Assembly: GCF_034676725.1 (NCBI RefSeq) | Contig: NZ_JAUCBR010000004.1 | Location: forward strand, 2,301,001-2,365,000 | Length of the DNA: 64,000 nt | Source: Denitromonas sp. | GTDB lineage: Bacteria > Pseudomonadota > Gammaproteobacteria > Burkholderiales > Rhodocyclaceae | Direction of reading: 5' to 3' | Part shown: positions 37,180 through 49,639 of the stretch, piece by piece | Numbering within the stretch: the stretch's first letter is position 1 | How the letters are laid out: each line of letters begins with the position of its first letter | Position numbers and translations under genes: made by a program | The notes under the pieces: generated by a model | Database searches by the model: none | The model's input: the letters and a program-made list of their open reading frames with translations, nothing else | What the model was told of the DNA's origin: nothing

Positions 37180-39606
37180 TCACGACAGCTGGCCGCGTGC
37201 GGTGGTGATGATCAGCGCGTCGACATCGGCCACGGCCAGGGGCCGCGAGAACAGATAGCCCTGCGCCTCGGTGCAGCCGCGCGCGAGCAGGAACTGCTGC
37301 TGCTCCGGGGTCTCCACACCTTCGGCGATCAGCTCCAGCCCGAGGCTGGCGGCCATGGCGATGATGGCCTCGGTGATGGCGGCGTCGTTGACGTCGCCGG
37401 GCAGGTCCTGGACGAAGGAGCGGTCGATCTTGATGCGGTCGATCGGCAGGTGTTTGAGCCGCGACAGCGAGGAGAAGCCGGTGCCGAAGTCATCGATCGA
37501 GATGCGCACGCCGAGCGCCTTGAGGCGGCCGAGCAGCTGGCGGCTGTGCTCGACCGCCTGCAGCGTGCTCTCGGTGATCTCCAGCTCCAGCTGCGCGGCC
37601 GGAAAGCCGGTGACGGCCAGTGCGTCGCTGACCGTGACGTCGAAGTCGCCAGCGCTCATCTGTCGCGCCGAGACATTCACCGCCAGGCGCAGGTCGGTGA
37701 AGCCCTGGCGAATCCACACCAGGGCCTGGGCGCAGGCGGTGTGCAGCACCCAGCTGCCGATGTAGTCGATCAGGCCGCATTCCTCGGCCACCGGGATGAA
37801 GCGGTCCGGCCCGATGCGCCCGTGGGTGGGCTCGTCCCAGCGGATCAGGGCCTCGAAGCCGACCAGCTGGCCGTCGGCCAGGCGCACCACCGGCTGGTAG
37901 TGCAGCAGCAACTGGTCGTTGGCAATGGCGCGCAGCAGCCCCTGTTCGATGTGCAAGCGTTCCATGGCCCGCTCGGCCATGTCGGAGGAATAGAAGGCAA
38001 AGCGGTTGCGGCCGCGCTCCTTGGCGCCGTACATGGCGCTGTCGGCGGCCTGGATCAGTCCGGTGAAGTCGCCGGCGTTGTCGGGATAGACGGCAATGCC
38101 GATGCTGGCCGAGACGCTGAGGCGTTCATGCCCCAGCTCGATCGCGGTGCGGATCTCGCACAGCAGCTTTTCCGCCAGGCTGGCGCAGTCCTCGAAGCGG
38201 GCAACGTCCGGCACCACCACCAGAAATTCGTCGCCGCCCAGGCGGATGGCGGTGTCGGTGCGTCGCAGCACGCGGCTGACCCGCTGCGCCACCTCGCTCA
38301 GCAACTGGTCGCCGGTGGCATGGCCCATGGTGTCGTTGATCAGCTTGAAGCCGTCCAGATCAATGAACAGCACCGCGATCCGGCTGCCGTTCTGGCCGGC
38401 GCGCTCGATTTCCCTGGCGATGGTGTCTTCGAGCATGTTGCGGTTGCCCAGACCGGTGAGCGTGTCGTGGAAGGCCAGGTGGTTGATCTGCGCCTCGGCG
38501 CGGCGCAAGGCGCCGGTGTCGGAGATGGCCAGCACATAGTTGCCGATCTGGCCCTGTGCGTCGCGTACCACGCACAGGTGTTGCCAGGTGGCGAGCATGC
38601 TGCCGTCCTTGCAGACGCAGGCCACCTCGCCGCTCCAGTAGTCGCTCTCGCTCTGTGCCAGCTTGGCCAGGAGGTTGTCGTCGTGGCGCCGGGCGTAGAG
38701 CAGCTCGTCCGGGGTGTGGCCCTGCACCTCGTGCTCGGCAAAGCCGGTCAGGGTGGTGAAGGCCGGGTTGACCGAGATGATCCGCCACTGGTCGTCGAGA
38801 ATGGCCATGCCCTCGCCGGTGCTGGTGAACACCACGGCGGCGCGGCGCAGGCGGTCTTCCTGCTCACGCTGGGCGGTGACGTCGCGGATCACGCCAATGG
38901 CGCGGTCAAGGTCGCCGTCGGGGCGGGAGAAGGCGCGGGCGTGGAAATCGACCCAGCCGTTGCGGCCGGAGTCGGGCCGCGCCTGCAGCTTGACGGTGGT
39001 GCGGACCACTTCGCCGCGGGTCAGGGCGTCGGCGATGGCCGGGCGGTGGGCCGGATCGATGCGCGACAGAAAACCGGTGTCGGCGCCGTCGAGCGAGTCG
39101 GGCAGGGGGCCGATGATGGACTCGAACTGGCCCTGGCCGACGAAGCGGCCGGCGGCGGCGTTCCACTCCCACACGCCCAGCCCGGCGACGTCCACGGCCA
39201 GGCGCAGGCGCTCCTCGCCCTTTTCCACCTCCACCTCTGCCCGCCGGCGCGCCAGCGCCATGCGCACCGTGGCCTGCAGCGCGCGGGTCTCGACCGGCTT
39301 GACGAGGTAGCCGTAGGGGCTGCTCTGCTCAGCCTGGTCGAGCATGGACTGGCCGGCAAAGGCGGTCAGGAAGAGTACCGGGATGTTGTGCTGCTGCAAG
39401 ACGCGGGCCGCTTCCGTGCCGTCCATCGGGCCATCGAGGTGGATGTCCATCAGCACCAGATCGGGCTTGAGCCGCGCGCCCTGGGCGACGGCCTGCTCGC
39501 CGCTGGAGACGACGGTGACGACTTCATGCCCGAAGGACTCGAGTGTCTGGCGCAGGTCGAGGGCGACGATGCGCTCATCCTCGACGATCATGATCCGTCC
39601 GTTCAT
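37180..39606 (-). CDS. REC-PAS-PAS-GGDEF-EAL response regulator
   Basis: 808 residues from MNGRIMIVEDERIVALDLRQ. The receiver (1-120) has phospho-Asp in VLMDIHLDGPMDG and Lys in YLVKPVE. Two PAS domains follow (about 140-260 and 270-385), then GGDEF (about 395-550) with intact RLGGDEF and an RRTD inhibitory site. The EAL domain (about 565-805) has FEALIRW, LELEITES, DDFGTGFSS and AEGVET. Both enzyme domains look active. It overlaps the stop of the kinase gene by four bases (ATGA). The kinase is therefore the likely phosphodonor, linking its signal to c-di-GMP level. Confidence 0.93.
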   Translation of the reverse strand: MNGRIMIVEDERIVALDLRQTLESFGHEVVTVVSSGEQAVAQGARLKPDLVLMDIHLDGPMDGTEAARVLQQHNIPVLFLTAFAGQSMLDQAEQSSPYGYLVKPVETRALQATVRMALARRRAEVEVEKGEERLRLAVDVAGLGVWEWNAAAGRFVGQGQFESIIGPLPDSLDGADTGFLSRIDPAHRPAIADALTRGEVVRTTVKLQARPDSGRNGWVDFHARAFSRPDGDLDRAIGVIRDVTAQREQEDRLRRAAVVFTSTGEGMAILDDQWRIISVNPAFTTLTGFAEHEVQGHTPDELLYARRHDDNLLAKLAQSESDYWSGEVACVCKDGSMLATWQHLCVVRDAQGQIGNYVLAISDTGALRRAEAQINHLAFHDTLTGLGNRNMLEDTIAREIERAGQNGSRIAVLFIDLDGFKLINDTMGHATGDQLLSEVAQRVSRVLRRTDTAIRLGGDEFLVVVPDVARFEDCASLAEKLLCEIRTAIELGHERLSVSASIGIAVYPDNAGDFTGLIQAADSAMYGAKERGRNRFAFYSSDMAERAMERLHIEQGLLRAIANDQLLLHYQPVVRLADGQLVGFEALIRWDEPTHGRIGPDRFIPVAEECGLIDYIGSWVLHTACAQALVWIRQGFTDLRLAVNVSARQMSAGDFDVTVSDALAVTGFPAAQLELEITESTLQAVEHSRQLLGRLKALGVRISIDDFGTGFSSLSRLKHLPIDRIKIDRSFVQDLPGDVNDAAITEAIIAMAASLGLELIAEGVETPEQQQFLLARGCTEAQGYLFSRPLAVADVDALIITTARGQLS

Positions 39607-41405
39607 CGTGCCTCCTGCGGCGTGGTGCTGACTCTCAGTTCGAAACGGGTACCGTGCTCGCGGAACACCTGCCACTGGCCGCCGGCCTGGTCGCTGAGCA
39701 GCGGGATCAGCTGCATGCCGAGCGATCGGCTGGTGCCTGGCGCGACATCGTCCGGCAGGCCGATGCCGTTGTCGGCGACGGTGATGGCGCACTGGTTGTC
39801 GTCGATCGGCGCCAGCGTGACGTCGATCTGCCCGCTGCGCCCGTCGGGGAAGGCGTGCTTGATGGCGTTGGTGACCAGCTCGTTGACCAGCAGCCCGCAG
39901 GGCACGGCGCGCTGCAGGCTGAGGTGGACCTCCTCGTTGGCGTTGACCTGCAGGCTGAAGCGCGCCGGGCCATCGCGGTAGCTCTCCTGCAGCAGGGCGC
40001 ACAGGCGGTGCAGATAGGTGGCCAGGTCAACCTGCGAGAAGTCGTTGCGCTCGTACAGCAGCTGGTGGATCAGGGCCATCGCCTTGACCCGGCCCTGGCT
40101 CTCGGACAGGGCCTGGCTGACCGAGGGGTCGGCATTGCGCGCCTGCAGGTTGAGCAGGCTGGAGATGACCTGCAGGTTGTTCTTCACCCGGTGGTGGATC
40201 TCGTGCAGCAGCACCGTTTTCTCTTCCAGCGCGCGCTCGATCATCTGGCGGTCGGCCTTGCGGCGGGTGACATCCTGGATGGTGGCCAGCACCATGGTGC
40301 CGGTCTCGGTGGGGATGGGGTTGAGGCCGATCTCGACCGGGAACTCGCTGCCGTCCTTGCGCCGTGCGTAGAGCTCGCGCCGGCCGGCCATGTCGCGCGC
40401 CGTCGGCTCTTCCAGGTAGCCCTGGAACAGTGCACCGTGGGCGCTGCGGTGGCGTTTGGGCATGAGCATCTCGATGGTGTTGCCGAGCATCTCGCCGCGG
40501 GTGTAGCCGAAGATGCTCTCCATGCCGGTGTTGACCAGCACCATGTGGCCGTTGGTGTCGACCATCGCCAGGCCATCGGGCGCCGACTCCACCACCTGGC
40601 GGAAGCGTTGCTCGGAGCGGGCCAGGGCAGCTTCGCCGGCCTTGCGGTCGCTGACGTCGATGGCGCTGTAGATCAGGTGGGTGACGACGCCGTCGCTGTC
40701 ATGGACGGGCGACAGGATCAGGTCGATGGTGACGAACTTGGCCCCGGCCATGCGCTTGTCGATGTCGAAGCGTGGTGTGGCGCCGGCGGCGGCGCTGCGC
40801 ACTGCGCGGCGGATACGACGGGCGGTCTCGGTCTCGAGGCTCCACCAGTAGCAGTCCCAGAACTTGCGCCCGCGCACATCATCGAGCGTGATGCCGGCCG
40901 CTTCCAGCGAGGCCCGGTTGGCCTCGAGCACCGTGCCGTCGGGCGCCAGCACGCCGACGAAGGTGAAGATGTGGTCGAGGATGCTGTGCGCCTGCGGTGC
41001 ACTGGCCGGTGGCGGGGCCGGGTCGATGAGCAGCAACAGCTGGCCGTCGGCCAGCGGCTGGCAGCGGCAGCGCAGGCGCTCGGGTGCCGTGGCGGCGTCG
41101 GCCTCCGCGGCGGGCAGGTCGGCGCCCTGGGGGGCCGCCTGCGTCCGGGCGTGTTGCAGCAAGATGGCCAGGCCGGCCGGCTCGGTCGGGCACAGGGTGT
41201 GACAGGGCTGGCCGAGCAACTGCGCCGGCGACCGTGACAGCAGGTCGGCAAAGGCGGCATTGGCGCCAGCATAGCGCCCCTGCGCATCGATCAGCGCAGC
41301 GGCGATCGGCAGCGCCGAGAGCGCGACGGTTGGCCCGTCGGCGGCGTCGGCGCCGTGCCCCGCCGGCCCTTCCGTCCGCGAGGGCTCGCGCGAGTCCATC
41401 AGCAT
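39603..41405 (-). CDS. PAS sensor histidine kinase of the HisKA_2 type
   Basis: 600 residues, apparently soluble. Three PAS domains (about 30-130, 140-255, 260-380) are followed by the HisKA_2 box LLHEIHHRVKNNLQ (phospho-His 404 or 405) and a HATPase with VNELVTNAIKHAF and VADNGIGLP. There is no receiver of its own. GGAGAGA precedes the ATG. It is translationally coupled to the REC-GGDEF-EAL protein, which has the receiver it lacks; the two form a two-component system for c-di-GMP. The signal is unknown. Confidence 0.92.
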   Translation of the reverse strand: MLMDSREPSRTEGPAGHGADAADGPTVALSALPIAAALIDAQGRYAGANAAFADLLSRSPAQLLGQPCHTLCPTEPAGLAILLQHARTQAAPQGADLPAAEADAATAPERLRCRCQPLADGQLLLLIDPAPPPASAPQAHSILDHIFTFVGVLAPDGTVLEANRASLEAAGITLDDVRGRKFWDCYWWSLETETARRIRRAVRSAAAGATPRFDIDKRMAGAKFVTIDLILSPVHDSDGVVTHLIYSAIDVSDRKAGEAALARSEQRFRQVVESAPDGLAMVDTNGHMVLVNTGMESIFGYTRGEMLGNTIEMLMPKRHRSAHGALFQGYLEEPTARDMAGRRELYARRKDGSEFPVEIGLNPIPTETGTMVLATIQDVTRRKADRQMIERALEEKTVLLHEIHHRVKNNLQVISSLLNLQARNADPSVSQALSESQGRVKAMALIHQLLYERNDFSQVDLATYLHRLCALLQESYRDGPARFSLQVNANEEVHLSLQRAVPCGLLVNELVTNAIKHAFPDGRSGQIDVTLAPIDDNQCAITVADNGIGLPDDVAPGTSRSLGMQLIPLLSDQAGGQWQVFREHGTRFELRVSTTPQEAR

Positions 41406-41545
41406 GCGTCTCTCCTTGGGGCCCGCAAGCGCTTGCCGATGACCTCATACGGCGGCGGGTCCGACGGAATCTCGATGTTGTCTCGCCGCCCGGATCGAGC
41501 CGGGCAGTCGGTCCGGGGCGGTCAGTGGCGCCGACGGACAGTGTC

Positions 41546-41576
41546 ACTATAGCCGCTTGCCCGGTCGCGGGCACAA
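41546..41576 (-). promoter_or_regulatory. Possible promoter of the kinase/REC-GGDEF-EAL pair
   Basis: On the minus strand TTGTGC and TATAGT are 19 bases apart, about 140 bases before the kinase ATG. The -10 is good but the spacing is longer than ideal. Confidence 0.4.
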
Positions 41577-41698
41577 CCTGCCCCCGCTGCCGACCCGATG
41601 AACGGCAGTCCGGCCCGGCCGGGCGCCGGGCTGGCGCAGCGGGCGCGGTGTGCTCCGGACGGCGGTGGCCGCGCTGCGCCAGCGGCCCGTTTGCGCGG

Positions 41699-41704
41699 TA
41701 GAAT
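41699..41704 (+). promoter_or_regulatory. Probable -10 element of dnaE
   Basis: TAGAAT ends eight bases before the dnaE ATG, which would give a very short leader or leaderless start. There is no clear -35, so an earlier start site is also possible. Confidence 0.3.
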
Positions 41705-41712
41705 CCGGCCCC

Positions 41713-45195
<3,483 letters not shown>

Positions 45196-45240
45196 CGGCT
45201 GCGAGCGCCACGCAATCCACCGGACGACTGTGCGCAGCCC

Positions 45241-47601
45241 CTAACGCAGGGTGGTCGGCGCGGTGAGCAGGGCGAGGGTGGCCTCGGCGTCCATCGGCGC
45301 GCCCATCAGCCGCCCTTGCGCCAGGCGGCACCCCGCCGCATGCACGCCGCGCCGCTGCGCATCGGTCTCGATGCCCTCGGCGAGCACCTCGATGCGCATG
45401 CTCTGACCCAGCTCGATCAGCGCCCGCACGATGGCGGCGTCGTCCGCGGTCTGTTCCATGGCCTGGATGAAGCGGCGGTCGATCTTCAGCCGGTCGACCT
45501 GATAGCGACGCAGGTGGGCCAGCGAGCTGTAGCCGGTGCCAAAATCGTTGATCACCAGGCGCACCCCCATGGCCTTGAGCGAGTTGAGGATGGCGGTGAC
45601 TTCCGGCCCGCCCTGCAACAGCGTCGATTCGCTCAGTTCCAGTTCCAGCAGCGTGGCCGGCACCCGGGTGCGGGCGAGCACGGCCCGCACCTGCTCGACC
45701 AGGCCCTCGCGGCGAAAGTGCAGGTGCGAGAGGTTGACCGCCACGCCGACCCGGGTCGCGCCGTGGGCGGTCCAGGTCGCGGCCGCGCGACAGGCCTGTT
45801 CGAGCACCCAGTAGTCGAGGTCGACCATCATGCCGCTCTCCTCGGCGACCGGGATGAACACCTCCGGTGCGATCTCGCCGAGCACCGGGCTGTGCCAGCG
45901 GCACAAGGCCTCCATGGCCACCACGCGACCGTCGTCGATGCAACTCAGCGGCTGGAAATGCAGGCTGAGCTCGCCGTTGGCGATGGCCCCGCGCAGATGG
46001 CTCTCCAGGGTGAGGCGTTGCTCGGCCCGGGTGTTCATGGCGTCGGTGAAGTAGCGGTAGGCATTCCGGCCGCCGGCCTTGGCGTGGTAGAGCGCGGTGT
46101 CGGCCTGCTGCTGCAGCGCCTTGGCGGTGTCGGCGTCGCCCGGGTAGAGCGCGATGCCGATGCTGAAGGTGCTCATCACGCGGTGGCCGTCGATGTCGAA
46201 GGGGGCGGCCAACGCGGTGAGGATCTTGTGCGCCACCTGGCCGGCCTGGTCGGCGTCGTGCAGATCGGTCAGCACCACCATGAATTCGTCGCCCGACAGC
46301 CGGCCGACGCTGTCGGTCTCGCGCACGCAGCCCAGCAGACGGGCGGCAACCTGCTGGAGCAGCACGTCGCCAACGGCGTGGCCGAAGCTGTCATTGACTG
46401 ACTTGAAGCGGTCGAGGTCGAGACACAGCAGGGCCGCCTGGCGGCCGCTGCGCAGGCTGCGGTGCAGGGCCTGGTCCAGGCGGTCGGTCAACAGGCTGCG
46501 ATTGGGCAGGCCGGTGAGCGGGTCGTGCTGGGCCAGATGGGTGATGCGTGCCGCCTCGGTCTTGGCGGCGGTGATGTCGGAGAACACCGCCACGTAGTGC
46601 GAGACATGGCCGGCCGCGTCGTCGACTGCGCTGATCGACAAGCGCTCGGCGAACAGATGGCCGCGCTTGTGGCGGTTCCAGATCTCGCCCGCCCAGTGAC
46701 CGCTGCGGTGGATGCTGTCCCACAGGGCGGCGTAGAAGGCGGCGTCGTGCTGGCCGGAGCGCAGGAGCGCCGGGGTGCGGCCGATCACCTCGTCCAGCCG
46801 GTAGCCGGTCAGGCGGGTGAAGGCCGGGTTGACGCGCAGGATCTGGCCTTCGGCGGTGGTGATCATGATCGCGTCGGGGCTGTACTCGATCGCCTTGTCG
46901 GCCAGGCGCAGACGGGCGTCGGTGTGGCGTTGGTGCGTGATGTCGGCGACCGTGGTCACCACTCCCGCGCCGTTGCCGTCGATGGGGTGGGCATGCAGCT
47001 TCAGCCTGCGCCGGCTGCCGTTGGAGCGCACGATGCTGAACTCGGCCTCGTGCGCCGCGCCGTCGGCGAGGCTGAGCCGCGGCGGCAGGCGGTGGGCAGG
47101 GCATGGCCGGTCGTCGTCGCGGAGGAAGGCCAGCGGTGGCCGATCGAGGTGGAAGGCAGCCATCTGCGCCGGGGCGAGCCCGAGGATGCGCGCCATTGCC
47201 GTGTTGCTGGCGATGGGCTCGCCGTTGGGCGCGTGGAGCATCACGCCGTCATCGAGGGCGTCCATGAGCGCGTGCAACGCGGCCGGGTCGACGCCGCCGG
47301 GCTGGCCAGCGTCGACGCTGGCGGCCGGCAGGGCTGGCGCGGCAGCGGCGCCGGCCATGCCGGACTCGGCCCGGGGCGGCGCTGCCGGGGGAAGCGGTGC
47401 GTGGCGACGCCGTGTCAGCGTGCACAGCGCCAGGGTGGCTAGCACGCCGACCGTTGTTGCCCCGGCCAGCAGCAGTGGCGGGGCGTCGAGCACCACGGTG
47501 GTGGCGGCGAGGGCGGGGCCCGATGCGACGACGGCGCCCCCGCCCGCGATCACGCGGGCCAGTGGGGCCGAGAACGGGGTGCGGCAGATGCGCATCGACA
47601 T
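45241..47601 (-). CDS. PAS-GGDEF-EAL protein with an altered EAL motif
   Basis: 786 residues from MSMRICRTPFSAPLARVIAG, with AGGAG at good spacing. Two hydrophobic segments near the N-terminus anchor it in the membrane. PAS domains at about 125-235 and 240-355 precede GGDEF (about 365-520) and EAL (about 535-780). The synthase motif is SGDEF with an RETD inhibitory site; SGDEF can be active. In the EAL domain MEALCRW is intact but DDFGTG reads NDFGTG (Asn 685, codon 45547-45549), losing the first metal-binding Asp, and QGYxF near the end is QGRLM. Phosphodiesterase activity is therefore doubtful. It converges with dnaE. Confidence 0.9.
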   Translation of the reverse strand: MSMRICRTPFSAPLARVIAGGGAVVASGPALAATTVVLDAPPLLLAGATTVGVLATLALCTLTRRRHAPLPPAAPPRAESGMAGAAAAPALPAASVDAGQPGGVDPAALHALMDALDDGVMLHAPNGEPIASNTAMARILGLAPAQMAAFHLDRPPLAFLRDDDRPCPAHRLPPRLSLADGAAHEAEFSIVRSNGSRRRLKLHAHPIDGNGAGVVTTVADITHQRHTDARLRLADKAIEYSPDAIMITTAEGQILRVNPAFTRLTGYRLDEVIGRTPALLRSGQHDAAFYAALWDSIHRSGHWAGEIWNRHKRGHLFAERLSISAVDDAAGHVSHYVAVFSDITAAKTEAARITHLAQHDPLTGLPNRSLLTDRLDQALHRSLRSGRQAALLCLDLDRFKSVNDSFGHAVGDVLLQQVAARLLGCVRETDSVGRLSGDEFMVVLTDLHDADQAGQVAHKILTALAAPFDIDGHRVMSTFSIGIALYPGDADTAKALQQQADTALYHAKAGGRNAYRYFTDAMNTRAEQRLTLESHLRGAIANGELSLHFQPLSCIDDGRVVAMEALCRWHSPVLGEIAPEVFIPVAEESGMMVDLDYWVLEQACRAAATWTAHGATRVGVAVNLSHLHFRREGLVEQVRAVLARTRVPATLLELELSESTLLQGGPEVTAILNSLKAMGVRLVINDFGTGYSSLAHLRRYQVDRLKIDRRFIQAMEQTADDAAIVRALIELGQSMRIEVLAEGIETDAQRRGVHAAGCRLAQGRLMGAPMDAEATLALLTAPTTLR

Positions 47602-47685
47602 GGCGGTACTCCTTGAGTCCCTCCCGGCTTCATCATCGGCCTGTCGCGCGTGGTTTTGATTGCGCCACCGCAATATTGCGGGCAC

Positions 47686-47708
47686 AAAAAAAGCGGCCCG
47701 CAGGCCGC
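47686..47708 (-). terminator. Terminator of the peroxiredoxin gene
   Basis: On the minus strand GCGGCC pairs with GGCCGC around TGCG and is followed by seven T residues, 25 bases behind the stop codon. Confidence 0.9.
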
Positions 47709-47733
47709 GTCGGACGATGCTGCAGACGCCGGT

Positions 47734-48333
47734 TTACAGGGCGCCAGCGTGCTCGCTCAGGTACTCGGCGACGCCGTCGGTGCTGGCCTTCATGCCGGCC
47801 TTGCCCTTGTTCCAGCCAGCCGGGCAGACTTCACCGTGCTCTTCGGTGAACTGCAGCGCGTCGACCACGCGCAGCATTTCGTCGATGTCGCGACCCAGCG
47901 GCAGGTTATTGACCACCTGGTGCTGCACCACGCCGTCGCGGTCGATCAGGAAGGAGCCGCGCAGCGCCACGCCGCCTTCGGCTTCCACGTCATAGGCGCG
48001 GCAGATTTCGTGCTTGATGTCGGCCACCAGGGTGTAGCCGACCGGGCCGATGCCGCCCTTGGCGACCGGGGTGTTCTTCCAGGCCAGGTGCGAGAACTGG
48101 CTGTCGATGGACACACCCAGCACTTCCACGTTGCGCTTCTTGAACTCTTCCAGACGGTGATCGAAGGCGATCAGCTCGGACGGGCAGACGAAGGTGAAGT
48201 CCAGCGGGTAGAAGAACACCACGGCGTATTTGCCACGGGTGACTTCGGAGAAGGTGATGTCCTTGATCTCGTTGTTGCCGAGCACTGCGGTAGCGGTGAA
48301 ATCGGGGGCTTTCTTGCCGACCAGAACTGCCAT
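47734..48333 (-). CDS. 2-Cys peroxiredoxin (AhpC/Prx1 type)
   Basis: 199 residues. The peroxidatic Cys 50 is in PLDFTFVCPSEL and the resolving Cys 170 in HGEVCPAGW, so this is a typical 2-Cys enzyme. It reduces hydrogen and organic peroxides in the cytoplasm. It is about 10 residues longer than AhpC of E. coli and closer to the Prx1 subgroup. No ahpF or oxyR is nearby, so the reductant (thioredoxin or an AhpF elsewhere) is unknown. It has its own terminator and is divergent from the efflux adaptor gene. Confidence 0.93.
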   Translation of the reverse strand: MAVLVGKKAPDFTATAVLGNNEIKDITFSEVTRGKYAVVFFYPLDFTFVCPSELIAFDHRLEEFKKRNVEVLGVSIDSQFSHLAWKNTPVAKGGIGPVGYTLVADIKHEICRAYDVEAEGGVALRGSFLIDRDGVVQHQVVNNLPLGRDIDEMLRVVDALQFTEEHGEVCPAGWNKGKAGMKASTDGVAEYLSEHAGAL

Positions 48334-48538
48334 GGTTTTTCTCTCTCTATGACGATGGGTGAACAGGATGGGCGATTATCCCGAGCGCACGCGGCCTGCG
48401 TCAAATGACCGGCAGGGTCGCCCTGAGGGTGAACGGTACAATCCGCCGAGGCGTGCCCGGCGTGGCACTGGCATCATGACGGCATGGCCGTGCCGGACCG
48501 ATGCGGCCGACGGGGCGAGGCAAGAACCGGAGGAAGCG

Positions 48539-49639
48539 ATGACAGGCTTGGGAATGCGTGGCCGGTGGCTGGGCGCTTGCGCCCGGTCATGGTGCCTGGC
48601 GCTGGGGGTGGCGACGGCCTCGCCGATGGCCGGTGCCGCCGGCCCCGCGGTGATCGTTGCCGAGAGCCGCATGCAGGCGGTGGTCGAGGAACTACGGGTG
48701 TCGGGCACCGTGACGGCGCCGCGCGCGGCGCGGCTGTCGCCGGCGGTGGCCGGCAAGGTGGCGGTGTTGCGGGTCGATGTCGGTTCGCGGGTGGCCGAGG
48801 GCGCGGTGCTGGTCGAGCTCGATGCCGAACTGGCGCGTATCGAGCTCGAGGTGGCGCAGGCGGGGGTGTCGCAGGCGAGCGAGGCGCTGGCCGATGCGCG
48901 CCGGCGCGAGGCCGATGGGCGGCGCCTGGCCAGTTCGCGCAGCATTGCCGCATCGGCGTATGAGGCGCTGCAATCCGAGGTGCGCGCCGATACCGCGCTG
49001 CTGCGCCAGCGCGAGGCGGAACGGCGCGCGGCGCAGGCGCGGCTCGAACGGCATGTGCTGCGGGCACCTTTCGATGGGGTGATCAGCGCCAAGCTGACCG
49101 AGCTCGGGGAGTGGATCGCGCCCGGCGACGAGGCGCTGGCACTGGTCGCCGAGCGCGGGCTGTGGGTCGACCTGCAGGTGCCACAGGCCTATTTCCCGCG
49201 TCTGGCCCCGGGCATGCCAGTGCAGCTGCGGCTGGACGCGCTGCCCGGCCGGGCGGTCGAGGGGCGCATTGAGCGCATCGTGCCGGTCAGCGACGCGACC
49301 GCGCGCAGCTTCCTGCTGCGGGTCGGGGTGGCGGGTGATGATCTGCCGATGACGCCGGGCATGTCGGCCAGCGCGGTGCTGCGCCTGGACGCCGGGCGCG
49401 AGCGCGTGGTGGTGGCGCGCGACGCGCTGCTGCGCCATGCCGACGGACGGGTGACGGTGTGGGCGGTCGAGGCCGATGGCGCGGACGCGCGGGTGGTGGA
49501 GCGCGTGGTGCAACCGGGGCTGGGCTTTGACGGCATGGTCGAGATCGTCGACGGCCTCGCGCCCGGCGTGCGCGTGGTGGTCGAGGGCAATGAATCGCTG
49601 CGCCAGGGGCAGGCGGTGAGCGTGGCCGGGGCGCGCTGA
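48539..49639 (+). CDS. RND efflux periplasmic adaptor subunit
   Basis: 366 residues from MTGLGMRGRWLGACARSWCL, with AGGA before the ATG; the open frame before it (to 48359) is not supported. A signal or anchor segment is followed by the membrane-fusion-protein layout: lipoyl halves (RLSPAVAGKVAVLRVDVGSR and HVLRAPFDGVISAKL), a coiled-coil hairpin of about 80 residues between them, then beta-barrel and membrane-proximal domains. It links the pump to an outer-membrane channel. Its stop overlaps the start of the pump gene (TGATG). Confidence 0.92.
   Translation: MTGLGMRGRWLGACARSWCLALGVATASPMAGAAGPAVIVAESRMQAVVEELRVSGTVTAPRAARLSPAVAGKVAVLRVDVGSRVAEGAVLVELDAELARIELEVAQAGVSQASEALADARRREADGRRLASSRSIAASAYEALQSEVRADTALLRQREAERRAAQARLERHVLRAPFDGVISAKLTELGEWIAPGDEALALVAERGLWVDLQVPQAYFPRLAPGMPVQLRLDALPGRAVEGRIERIVPVSDATARSFLLRVGVAGDDLPMTPGMSASAVLRLDAGRERVVVARDALLRHADGRVTVWAVEADGADARVVERVVQPGLGFDGMVEIVDGLAPGVRVVVEGNESLRQGQAVSVAGAR

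Larger units (their letters stand above)
41406..41712. other. 307-base gap between kinase gene and dnaE
   Basis: Very GC-rich spacer with no convincing gene. It must hold two divergent promoters: a TATAGT box on the minus strand (41546-41551) and TAGAAT before dnaE (41699-41704). I see no RNA gene or terminator. Confidence 0.6.
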
